The notes beneath the pieces were generated by a model, which made no database searches, was not told the origin of the DNA, and was given only the letters and a program-made list of their open reading frames with translations. A stretch of DNA of 38,819 nucleotides, from the NCBI GenBank assembly GCA_003233235.1, contig QILF01000129.1, positions 1-38,819 on the forward strand, in the 5' to 3' direction. A program made the translations under genes and the position numbers. The first letter of the stretch is position 1. Each line of letters starts with the position of its first letter. Below, one piece after another: positions 7,142 through 14,835 of the stretch. Source of the DNA: Zetaproteobacteria bacterium (GTDB taxonomy: Bacteria; Pseudomonadota; Zetaproteobacteria; Mariprofundales; Mariprofundaceae).

Positions 7142-7402
7142 ATGAAATACAAAATAGCTATTGCTCAACAACTTTCATCGCTTCTTAAAAGTATGAGGAA
7201 ACAGGCCGGTTTAACCCAGAAAGATATGGGGGAAAAGCTCGGTATATCACAGCGAGTATTTGCCCGGAATGAGACACATCCGGAGAACGTTCACTTTGAG
7301 CGGATACTGCAAATACTGTCCGAACTGGATGCCGATTTGGTGATCAAAAAAAGAGAGGGCAATTTAGAACATAATAAGCATTCCGATGCGGATTCATGGT
7401 GA
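7142..7402 (+). CDS. hipB: HipB-like antitoxin, XRE-family DNA-binding protein
   Basis: This 86-residue protein has a Cro/C1-type helix-turn-helix at about residues 9-65 (RKQAGLTQKDMGEKLGISQ). The DADLVIKKRE segment is typical of HipB dimerisation. It is expected to neutralise the HipA kinase and repress the operon by binding the palindromes immediately upstream. A GAGGT sits 6 bases before the ATG. Its stop overlaps the hipA start, a classic toxin-antitoxin coupling. Confidence 0.9.
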   Translation: MKYKIAIAQQLSSLLKSMRKQAGLTQKDMGEKLGISQRVFARNETHPENVHFERILQILSELDADLVIKKREGNLEHNKHSDADSW

Positions 7403-8751
7403 TGCCAGTGCGTAGGCACTCGAAAAACCGGCGGTCATTAAATGTCTGGATGAACGGTCAATTGGCCGGAACATGGCGTGTGTACAAGAACAGGCCACAG
7501 GAATTTCAGTACGCTGATACATGGCCGAGTTCCCCTCATGGAAGAATGCTTTCACTGTCCATGCCATTTCAACCGGGAAACCTCCCGTACAAAGGCGATC
7601 TCGTTGAATACTATTTTGATAATCTGTTGCCCGATAGTGAGGAAATCCGACGGAGAGTTCAGCAAAAATATAATACCAAAGGATCATCCGCATTCGATCT
7701 GTTGGCAGAAATTGGCCGAGACTGCGTTGGTGCCATTCAACTGCTTCCCGAAGATGAGAAGCCTGATGGGTGGAACCGTATTGAAGCAAAACCACTCACA
7801 GATATGGAAATTGAGATGCGTTTGAATGCTGCGGTAAGCGCCACACTGGTGGGTGAAGAACAGGGTGAATTCCGTATCTCTCTTGCCGGTGCTCAAGAGA
7901 AAACGGCACTCCTGTGGCACGACAATCAATGGCATACCCCCATTGGCACAACGCCGACAACGCACATCATGAAACTACCGATCGGACTGATTGGCAATAT
8001 ACGTGTGGATATGAGCACCTCCATCGAGAACGAGTGGCTCTGTTCCAAAATCATGCAATCCTATGGCATCGAAACAGCTCATTGCGACATGGCGCGGTTT
8101 GGAGAAACCAAGGTGCTGGTGGTGAAACGCTTCGACCGTAAACTGTCGGGCAAAGGTAAATACTGGCTGCGGTTGCCACAGGAGGATATGTGTCAAGCAC
8201 TGGGAGAACCGCCATCCCGAAAATATGAGAACGATGGTGGACCGGGCATGACCCGGATTCTTGAGCTGCTGCGCGGATCAAGAATGGCAAACCATGACCG
8301 GCGAACATTCTACAAAAGTCAGCTTCTATTCTGGATGCTTGCCGCTATGGATGGGCATGCCAAGAATTTCAGCATCTTTCACGAGACTTCAAATATCTAT
8401 CATATGACACCGCTTTACGATGTGATTTCTTTTTGGCCGATTGTGGGAGAGATGGCAAATCACCTTAGCATCCATGATGTGAAATTGGCCATGGCATTTC
8501 GTTCCAAAAATGCTCACTATAAGTTAAAGGATATTTATCCGCGCCATTTCTACTCAACATCTAAAAAGCTTGGTCTTGCCGGTGAAGTGGACTCAATCAT
8601 TGAAGAGATTCTGGTTGCGACACCGAAGGTAATAAGTGTCGTGAGCGCTATGATTCCGACAGGTTTTCCTCAGCAAGTGGCTGATACGATTTTTTCCGAG
8701 TTGGAAAAGTCAGCTAAGAAGATTCAGAAAGCGCGTGGTTCAGGCCTTTGA
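7402..8751 (+). CDS. hipA: HipA-like Ser/Thr kinase toxin
   Basis: HipA toxins phosphorylate glutamyl-tRNA synthetase, stalling translation and causing persistence (family knowledge). The product of about 449 residues shows an N-terminal couple-HipA region, the ATP-loop ISLAGAQEKTALL with the autophosphorylated Ser at residue 160, the catalytic loop MLAAMDGHAKNFS, and the metal-binding LYDVIS. All key residues are present, so the toxin looks intact. Start choice: ATG at 7402 overlaps the hipB stop (TGATG); an ATG at 7396 in the same frame is equally possible and adds two residues. It is adjacent to tRNA-Arg and a MITE, a typical accessory position. Confidence 0.9.
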   Translation: MPVRRHSKNRRSLNVWMNGQLAGTWRVYKNRPQEFQYADTWPSSPHGRMLSLSMPFQPGNLPYKGDLVEYYFDNLLPDSEEIRRRVQQKYNTKGSSAFDLLAEIGRDCVGAIQLLPEDEKPDGWNRIEAKPLTDMEIEMRLNAAVSATLVGEEQGEFRISLAGAQEKTALLWHDNQWHTPIGTTPTTHIMKLPIGLIGNIRVDMSTSIENEWLCSKIMQSYGIETAHCDMARFGETKVLVVKRFDRKLSGKGKYWLRLPQEDMCQALGEPPSRKYENDGGPGMTRILELLRGSRMANHDRRTFYKSQLLFWMLAAMDGHAKNFSIFHETSNIYHMTPLYDVISFWPIVGEMANHLSIHDVKLAMAFRSKNAHYKLKDIYPRHFYSTSKKLGLAGEVDSIIEEILVATPKVISVVSAMIPTGFPQQVADTIFSELEKSAKKIQKARGSGL

Positions 8752-8784
8752 CATTCTTCATTCCCGAATATGGAATATATACAG

Positions 8785-8808
8785 CCGCGCCCTTGCTTGT
8801 TCCTTTGT
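8785..8808. repeat. 24-bp direct repeat, copy A
   Basis: CCGCGCCCTTGC followed by TTGTTCCTTTGT is exactly repeated at 11110-11133 in the same orientation. The two copies bracket the rep gene, about 2.3 kb apart. Confidence 0.8.
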
Positions 8809-8831
8809 CCGCAACGAATCTATCATCCCCC

Positions 8832-8867
8832 AGAGGGTACTCTGCGCAATACCCCAGAGTACCCTCT
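8832..8867. other. Strong hairpin, 13-bp perfect stem
   Basis: AGAGGGTACTCTG pairs with CAGAGTACCCTCT around a 10-base loop. It lies downstream of both convergent genes hipA and rep and could act as a bidirectional terminator, but there is no T-run on either side. Confidence 0.6.
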
Positions 8868-8957
8868 CTGCCGTAAGCGGCATTCACCTTGGCGCAATTC
8901 ACCGCTCAGCATACCGACATCCAGTGGCATATGATGATTGGGCAGCACAATATTATT

Positions 8958-8995
8958 GCTCAATAAAGCTGGTTCGAGGAGGCTGCAATGAGGAA
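8958..8995 (+). mobile_element. Relic of an IS5-like MITE left end
   Basis: AATAAAGCTGGTTCGA followed by TGCAATGA matches the left interior of the element at 749-932, while the outermost bases are degraded. No right end was found nearby. Confidence 0.45.
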
Positions 8996-9082
8996 TATCT
9001 CAATGGATGGTGGCACGCCTGCGATTACGAGGAACTAATTGCCCGCGCTATCCATTCCATGCTGTGCATCGCGCACCATTTT

Positions 9083-11071
9083 CTATTGTTTCTTAGAGCT
9101 TTGCATGGCTGCTTCCAGCCTTTGGCGCATCGCAGCCATATGCGATTGGGCTTCTTCGTGGGCGGCATCGGAATTCGGTTCACGATCCACCCACTCGACA
9201 AATTCACCACCCAATTCCTGTAAAAATGGCGACGGTTTCATCGATTCCACCTGCCCGAAGCGCCGCCGCTTGCGTGAACAGCTTAACGTCAAATAGAAAC
9301 GGGCACGCGTCACCGCGACATACATCAAGCGCCGCTCCTCCTCCAAACGCTGTTCTTCAATAGCATTTTTATGTGGAAATCCACCCTCTTCAACACCGAT
9401 GATATACACGTGATCAAATTCCAGACCTTTGGCCGCATGCACTGTCATCAAACGCACCACATCGCCGCTTTTATCTTCCTCGCGATCAGCTAAAAGCGCC
9501 AGATTCTGAATAAAATCAGCGATATTCCTGCCATTTTCGGCATAGCCTAACCACCAGCGCCGAAGTGCCTGAACGTTACCCAGCCGCGCATCGCGTTCGC
9601 GTTCATCATCGGCCTCGGCGACAATCATATCCTCCAGCCCTGATTCCTCCAGCAGCGCATCAAATGCATCATCCGCCTCACCATGATCAAAAACATGGCC
9701 GAGCCCTGAAATCATCTGTGCGAATCCGGCAAATACCGGCTGCCGCGCATGTATCAACGCATCATCCAGACATGCATTCAGCAACGAACAGCCCTGCTGA
9801 TGGGCAAACACACCCAAATCACCCAAGGCCTTGTCGCCAATACCACGGCGCGGTCGTGAAATGGCTCGCATAAAAGCCAAATCATCGTCCGGATTGGCCA
9901 CCAGCCGCAAATAGGAAAGCACATCACGAACTTCCGCCCGATCAAAAAACGACAACCCGCCACTGACATGATACGGCACACCGCGCTCGCGCAATGCCAA
10001 TTCGAGTGGTCGCGACTGGTAGGAAGCACGATACAGAATACAGAAATCACGCCAGCATGATTTGGAAGAGGAACAGCGTGCAACAATATCCGCCACGACC
10101 CGTTCCGCCTCGTCTTCCGGTGTTGCCGCCTCCCATATCCGCGCCGGTTTGCCGCGTCCGAGATTGGAACGCAAGGTCTTCCCCAAACGCTGGCTGTTAT
10201 TGCCAATCAGCGCATTCGCCGCATGCAAAATCGCAGCCGTTGAGCGATAATTTTCCTCTAGGCGCACCACCTTCAGACTAGGATAATCGGTATCCAACTG
10301 AAAAAGATTACTGATTTCCGCACCGCGCCAGCCGTAAATCGACTGATCATCGTCGCCAACCACCGTTAAATTCCCTTCCGGTGGCACTAAAAGACGCACC
10401 AACGCGTATTGCACGCGGCTCGAATCCTGATATTCATCAACCAGAAAATGCCGACAACGCTCGCGCCACAAGGCCTGCGCCGAGGCATCCTCATCCAGCA
10501 AACGAATCGGCAGCAACAGCAAATCATCGAAATCCACGGCATTCATACGCTCCAGCAGCGTGTCGTAACGCTGGCGCACCGGTTGCAAACCGCTATCACC
10601 ATCCAGAAGGCCGTTTTTGAGCTGCGAAATTCGTCCGAGAATCGCATCCACCTGCTTGGCATCGGACGGCAAACGCATGTCCTGTAAGACGCTGCGCAGC
10701 ACCCCGCGCTGTTCGCCACCGGCAAACACTGAAAGATTGGCTTTGCGATTAAAATGACCCGCATGCTTGCGCAGCATTGCCAGACCGAGTGCATGGAAAG
10801 TGCAAATCCGTAACTTTTTGGCCTGCTCTCCGAGCCGTTTTGTCAGGCGCTGGCGCATTTCTTTTGCCGCTTTGTTGGTAAAAGTCACCGCTGTCACCGC
10901 ATCCGGCGGCACATCGCGCTCAACAAGCGCAGCAATGCGCTCGGTAATCACCCGTGTCTTGCCGGAACCGGCCCCCGCCAATACCAAAAGCGGCCCACCG
11001 CGATAAAATACGGCTTCATATTGTGCGGAATTCAATTGATTTGGATTAGGTCCATTTGAAGAACTCGACAT
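9083..11071 (-). CDS. rep: ATP-dependent 3'-5' DNA helicase, UvrD/Rep family
   Basis: The 662-residue superfamily 1A helicase shows the motifs in order: Walker A AGAGSGKTRV (about 32-41), TFTNKAAKEM (motif Ia), Walker B VDEYQDSS (about 216-223), GDDDQSIYGWRGAE (motif III, about 240-253), EENYRS (IV), TVHAAKGLEFDHVYIIG (V) and VAVTRAR (VI). Length and the GDDDQSIYGWRGAE form match Rep rather than the longer UvrD or PcrA, so it probably helps replication forks pass protein barriers. The ATG at 11071 lacks a strong ribosome site. Exact 24-bp repeats lie on both sides. Confidence 0.85.
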   Translation of the reverse strand: MSSSSNGPNPNQLNSAQYEAVFYRGGPLLVLAGAGSGKTRVITERIAALVERDVPPDAVTAVTFTNKAAKEMRQRLTKRLGEQAKKLRICTFHALGLAMLRKHAGHFNRKANLSVFAGGEQRGVLRSVLQDMRLPSDAKQVDAILGRISQLKNGLLDGDSGLQPVRQRYDTLLERMNAVDFDDLLLLPIRLLDEDASAQALWRERCRHFLVDEYQDSSRVQYALVRLLVPPEGNLTVVGDDDQSIYGWRGAEISNLFQLDTDYPSLKVVRLEENYRSTAAILHAANALIGNNSQRLGKTLRSNLGRGKPARIWEAATPEDEAERVVADIVARCSSSKSCWRDFCILYRASYQSRPLELALRERGVPYHVSGGLSFFDRAEVRDVLSYLRLVANPDDDLAFMRAISRPRRGIGDKALGDLGVFAHQQGCSLLNACLDDALIHARQPVFAGFAQMISGLGHVFDHGEADDAFDALLEESGLEDMIVAEADDERERDARLGNVQALRRWWLGYAENGRNIADFIQNLALLADREEDKSGDVVRLMTVHAAKGLEFDHVYIIGVEEGGFPHKNAIEEQRLEEERRLMYVAVTRARFYLTLSCSRKRRRFGQVESMKPSPFLQELGGEFVEWVDREPNSDAAHEEAQSHMAAMRQRLEAAMQSSKKQ

Positions 11072-11109
11072 GAAGTCGCCAGCCTAGCCCGCACTATTCA
11101 TAAATTCTA

Positions 11110-11133
11110 CCGCGCCCTTGCTTGTTCCTTTGT
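11110..11133. repeat. 24-bp direct repeat, copy B
   Basis: Identical to the copy at 8785-8808, 39 bases upstream of the rep start. The surrounding sequences are unrelated apart from a CCGCAA stretch a few bases further on. Confidence 0.8.
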
Positions 11134-11310
11134 GTACAATAACCTCCGCAAACCTCGAAGAACGAAGATTGAACCCGCCGAAAGCACCACGCTCATCATA
11201 ATATCAAATCATAAAACCGCTTATTCACCATCCAGTCAGCTCCCCGAAAAAATGATAAATGCGGGTATTGCCCCGGATGTCCGCAGTGCTTGGTTTTAGT
11301 GTTTAAACAA

Positions 11311-12441
11311 TCATGGCATCAGCAAACAGAAATCAGCTGCTCCTATTGAAACACCATTCACTATGATCTCAACTGTGTGTAAACCTTGATAATAAACACG
11401 CGTGCTTATTTTTTTGATACGGTGTTCTTTTTTGAATGTCAGTGATTTATTTGTGGCTAAAATTGTCGTTCGCCATTTGAATACTTTTGGAGATGTTTTA
11501 CCGTTCGCTTTTCGATGATGAATGATATAATCAATCATAAGAGGCTGGTCGCGGTTAGCATTTGAGAACATTGACAAGGTAAATTGCAATACTTCACCAA
11601 ACACGACTTCCGGTGTTTGTATTATGAAGCTGACCTGTTTCATTTCAGGCAGCTCATAACCAAATAGCCGCAACACTTTCCTGTTCCCTTGTTTTATCAA
11701 TGTCCGGCAAGCATGTCGAACCAGCTTTTTCCGCGCCTTACTCGCGCCATACATCCATTTTTTTGCAATCTCCGCCACAAGTTCAGGATGGTCTTTAGCA
11801 ATATCATTTAAATTATTTGCGACCGAACGCCGCACATATTCGTCATCGTCATTTTTCAGTATCTCTAATAATTCAATCACAGGTGCGGGATCGTTAATAA
11901 ATTGAGGTAACTGCATCGCCCAAGGCAACCTCGGACGCGCGCCTTCCGATGCCAAACGCCGCACATGCCTATTCTCATCTTTTGCCCATTTTTTCATTTC
12001 TGCCAATGTTTTTTCAGATGCTTCGAGTAAAAAGAAACGAATCCCGAACTCAGAAGAAAAGCGTTTGGTGCATTCTTTTAATATAGTCATGGATAAATCG
12101 AAATGCTTATGGCCGTGCAACCCGACATAATGTGTTATGGGCATAATCGCCCATCCGGCAATCCCTTTATCATCTACTGTGAGGCCAAAAATATCACCTT
12201 CAGATGCAGGGCTAAGGCTTGCCAGGAGGATGTTTCCTGCTTTTATAAAATCACCCGGCAGGTATTCAGCCATCGCATTCATGATTTGTTCAGAACGTTC
12301 CTTTAATTCAAGCTTATCTAAATTTTCCGAAGCTGAATATGAAAAACCTTTAGAATTAAATTCAGGCCACTGCTTCTTAAAATGCTTCGCCATAGCAAAA
12401 ATAAGTTGTCGGTTAAATGCATTCTTAAATGGTTCCGGCAT
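11311..12441 (-). CDS. alkC: AlkC-type DNA alkylation repair protein with C-terminal Ig-like region
   Basis: The first about 265 of 376 residues form the HEAT-like repeat scaffold of the AlkC/AlkD glycosylases: MKKWAKDENRHVRRLASEGARPRLPW (about 148-173) and DDDEYVRRSVANNLNDIAKDHPE (about 197-219) are typical. The last about 110 residues are beta-rich (FGEVLQFTLSMFSNANRDQPLMIDY), consistent with the Ig-like domain known in some AlkC proteins. AlkC excises 3-methyladenine-type bases without base flipping (family knowledge). An MITE copy ends 16 bases upstream of the start codon, so expression may be altered. Alternative: AlkD-like with unknown tail. Confidence 0.8.
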   Translation of the reverse strand: MPEPFKNAFNRQLIFAMAKHFKKQWPEFNSKGFSYSASENLDKLELKERSEQIMNAMAEYLPGDFIKAGNILLASLSPASEGDIFGLTVDDKGIAGWAIMPITHYVGLHGHKHFDLSMTILKECTKRFSSEFGIRFFLLEASEKTLAEMKKWAKDENRHVRRLASEGARPRLPWAMQLPQFINDPAPVIELLEILKNDDDEYVRRSVANNLNDIAKDHPELVAEIAKKWMYGASKARKKLVRHACRTLIKQGNRKVLRLFGYELPEMKQVSFIIQTPEVVFGEVLQFTLSMFSNANRDQPLMIDYIIHHRKANGKTSPKVFKWRTTILATNKSLTFKKEHRIKKISTRVYYQGLHTVEIIVNGVSIGAADFCLLMP

Positions 12442-12456
12442 ATATTGAGCCCCTAT

Positions 12457-12641
12457 GAACCACTTGCAAAAGTCGTGAGCAGCGATTTACTTCCCCACTC
12501 CGGCGCGATTTCACTTGGATTTCAAGTTGGAATTTCGGCAAATGGAACCACCATTCACCTCATTCCAACTCAGAATCGCACTCGAAAACCGCACTCGAAG
12601 CGGGATTGCAACTCATCCACCCAGACTTTTGCAAGCGGCTC
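12457..12641. mobile_element. MITE copy 3 (GAGCCACTTGCAAAAGTC family), 185 bp
   Basis: The left end is slightly decayed (GAACCACTTGCAAAAGTC); the right end matches GACTTTTGCAAGCGGCTC. CTAT and TTAT flank it, a 3-of-4 match to a target duplication. It contains the ATGGAACCACCATTCACCTC module plus an extra internal GATTTCACTTGGATTTCAAG stretch. It separates the divergent alkC and algC genes. Confidence 0.85.
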
Positions 12642-12700
12642 TTATCACGGTTCATTATTTTTGCTAAACGTAGTGCATACGGGGAAAATCCGCAAAACAC

Positions 12701-12728
12701 TTGAGCGAGAGAACGCTGGCGCTATAGT
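12701..12728 (+). promoter_or_regulatory. Candidate promoter of algC, leaderless arrangement
   Basis: TTGAGC (12701-12706) and TATAGT (12723-12728) are 16 bp apart. The expected start point falls on or next to the ATG at 12735, and no Shine-Dalgarno precedes that ATG. Confidence 0.45.
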
Positions 12729-12734
12729 CAATAT

Positions 12735-14108
12735 ATGCTGAACATCCCGCATCAGACATTTCGAGAATACGATATTCGCGGCATTGCGCATAAAGAAATC
12801 ACCCCTGAATTTGCCTGGCATCTGGCCCATGAATTTGCTGGCATGCTACCGGAAAATGCCAACGAACCCGTCGTGGTCGGGCGCGATGCGCGGCTTTCCG
12901 GGCCGGAATTGCAGCAGGCGGTGATTCGCGGTCTGACCGATGCCGGTCGCAACGTACTCGACATCGGCATGGTCCCCTCTCCACTCGCCTATTTTGCAGT
13001 ATTTCAACAGAATTCTGCGGGCTGCATCATGGTCACCGCTAGCCATAATCCCAGCGAAGACAACGGTTTCAAATTAATGCGCGGCAAAGAAAGCCTGCAT
13101 GGCAAGGATATTCAGACCTTGATGCAACGCATGGAAAAACATAAAAAAATCGTCCCCCCCGAACACGGACATGTACGTCAGCAGGATGTCTGCCGCGCCT
13201 ACCATGACCATGTTCTCGCCGATATTCGTCTGGCCCGCCCGCTAAAAGTGGTGATTGACGCGGGAAACGGCCCTTCCGGCATTATTGCCGCACCGCTGTA
13301 CCGCAAACTATGCGCGCATGCACCATGCGAGGTCATTGAACTTTTCTGTGAACCGGATGGGCGTTTTCCCAACCACCATCCCGATCCCACCGTGGAAAAC
13401 AATCTGCATGAACTGAAAAGAACTGTACTTGCCCACAAAGCAGACCTCGGTATTGCCTTCGACGGCGACGGCGATCGCATCGGCGTGGTGGATGAAAACG
13501 GCAGGGTTATTCCGGGTGATATGCTGTTACTTCTACTCGCCCGCGATCTGCTGCACACACATCCGGGAGCCATCGTTATTTCAGAGGTGAAAAGTTCACG
13601 TCGTTTGTATGCCGATATTGAAAAAAATGGTGGCACAGGGGTGATGTGGCGCACCGGCCATTCGCCGATTAAAGCGAAAATGAAAGAAACCGGCGCACTG
13701 TTGGCCGGCGAAATGAGTGGTCACTTTTTTTTCGCCGACCGCTACTACGGCTTTGACGATGCCACCTATGCCGGCGCACGTCTGATGCAACTTCTGGCGG
13801 CACAGGAAAAACCCTTATCCGAATGTTTTACCAACGTGCCGCCTGCCTTTTGCACACCTGAAATTCGCATGGAATGCGCCGATGAACGGAAATTCGCTCT
13901 TATAGAAGAAGCGAAAGCCTTCTTCTCCAGCCAAGGCTACACCATGATTGATGTGGATGGCATGCGCCTCGAATTCGATGATGCATGGGGCTTGCTGCGC
14001 GCTTCCAACACACAAGCGGCACTGGTGCTTCGCTTCGAAGCAGAGAGCATTGAACGACTGGCTGAAATACGCGATCTGATAGAAAGCTGGCTTGCCGCCA
14101 ACCGCTAA
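12735..14108 (+). CDS. algC: Phosphomannomutase/phosphoglucomutase, AlgC type
   Basis: This 457-residue alpha-D-phosphohexomutase interconverts 6- and 1-phosphates of mannose or glucose, supplying GDP-mannose and dTDP-glucose routes. All four active-site motifs are visible: phosphoserine loop VTASHNPSEDNG (about 97-108), metal-binding FDGDGDRIG (about 242-250), sugar-binding GEMSGHFFF (about 327-335) and phosphate-binding RASNTQAALVLRFEA (about 423-437). N-terminal FREYDIRG is typical. No Shine-Dalgarno is seen; a promoter ends so close to the ATG that a leaderless transcript is possible. It converges with the flagellar cluster and could feed rmlA. Confidence 0.9.
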   Translation: MLNIPHQTFREYDIRGIAHKEITPEFAWHLAHEFAGMLPENANEPVVVGRDARLSGPELQQAVIRGLTDAGRNVLDIGMVPSPLAYFAVFQQNSAGCIMVTASHNPSEDNGFKLMRGKESLHGKDIQTLMQRMEKHKKIVPPEHGHVRQQDVCRAYHDHVLADIRLARPLKVVIDAGNGPSGIIAAPLYRKLCAHAPCEVIELFCEPDGRFPNHHPDPTVENNLHELKRTVLAHKADLGIAFDGDGDRIGVVDENGRVIPGDMLLLLLARDLLHTHPGAIVISEVKSSRRLYADIEKNGGTGVMWRTGHSPIKAKMKETGALLAGEMSGHFFFADRYYGFDDATYAGARLMQLLAAQEKPLSECFTNVPPAFCTPEIRMECADERKFALIEEAKAFFSSQGYTMIDVDGMRLEFDDAWGLLRASNTQAALVLRFEAESIERLAEIRDLIESWLAANR

Positions 14109-14124
14109 AGAAACACTCTTCCAA

Positions 14125-14415
14125 TCAGTGCAACATTCTACTGATAGTTTCTAAATCCTCCTCGGTATGGCGCATATGCCACGATAACTGGCGCATTACC
14201 TTGCGGTGCATAATATCAAGCTGGCGCATGCCGCTCATCTCCACTTCATTTGTCTCATCTGTGCCGAATCGCTCCAGATAATGCCGCAGGCGGGCAAAAC
14301 TTTCCCCGTAAAATTCCACAGCAGTATCCAATCGCTGCCAGTCACGTCTTTCAATCACCTGCCGCACTGCGATCATTGCATCGCGCGAAGCACCGATATA
14401 TTCAGTCAACGCCAT
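14125..14415 (-). CDS. Small flagellar protein in the FliT position
   Basis: The 96-residue mostly helical product has no motif I can name with certainty. Its place directly after fliS (start overlaps the fliS stop, TGATG) and its helical, charged composition fit FliT, the export chaperone for the FliD cap. Sequence similarity to known FliT cannot be confirmed by eye. It ends the filament operon and converges on algC with 16 bases between. Confidence 0.5.
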   Translation of the reverse strand: MALTEYIGASRDAMIAVRQVIERRDWQRLDTAVEFYGESFARLRHYLERFGTDETNEVEMSGMRQLDIMHRKVMRQLSWHMRHTEEDLETISRMLH

Positions 14416-14816
14416 CAGCCAGCCGCGACCTTACGTTCCGCATGCTGAATAAGCTTCTGGTTCTCAATCGACTGCCATCCTTCGCGCAAGGTTTGCACCA
14501 AAGCCATCACTTCATCTACCGCCGCCGGAATGCAAGAACACATCCCCTCATTCAAACGCCGCGCCATATAACCATATAATGAAGCAAGCGAGGTGGCAAT
14601 ATCTCCGCCTTTGTCTGCATTGAGGCTGCTTGAAAGTTCAATAATCGCCTCCATGGCACGCCCGGTATGATCCACTTCGGCGGCCAAATCACCGGCCTCA
14701 ATCGCGCGTCGGGCATGACCGAGTTCTTTGTAGAGTGCTTCGTAGCTGAGCAGGACAAGTCCGAGCGGGCCGGAACCTTCCACCTGATTTCCCTGATATG
14801 CCTTATATCCAGTCAT
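14415..14816 (-). CDS. fliS: Flagellar export chaperone FliS
   Basis: FliS binds the C-terminus of flagellin in the cytoplasm and prevents premature polymerisation. The 133-residue protein begins MTGYKAYQGNQVEGSGPLGLVLLSYEALYKEL, matching the Y-x-x-Y-x-x-N/Q opening and the LILMLYDG-like helix of FliS. The last helices (MALVQTLREGWQSI) also fit. It follows fliD after 19 bases and overlaps the next gene. Confidence 0.9.
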   Translation of the reverse strand: MTGYKAYQGNQVEGSGPLGLVLLSYEALYKELGHARRAIEAGDLAAEVDHTGRAMEAIIELSSSLNADKGGDIATSLASLYGYMARRLNEGMCSCIPAAVDEVMALVQTLREGWQSIENQKLIQHAERKVAAG

Positions 14817-14835
14817 GACCGTCTCCTTTTCTCTT

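Larger units (their letters stand above)
8752..9082. other. Gene-free stretch between hipA and rep
   Basis: It carries one copy of a 24-bp direct repeat (8785-8808), a 13-bp hairpin (8832-8867) and a relic of an IS5-like MITE end (8958-8995). Reading frames here resemble nothing recognisable. Confidence 0.5.

Noticed and set aside
8714-9296. Frames of 60-160 residues between hipA and rep
   Set aside because: They cover repeats, a hairpin and a MITE relic, overlap the genes at both sides and contain no recognisable motif.
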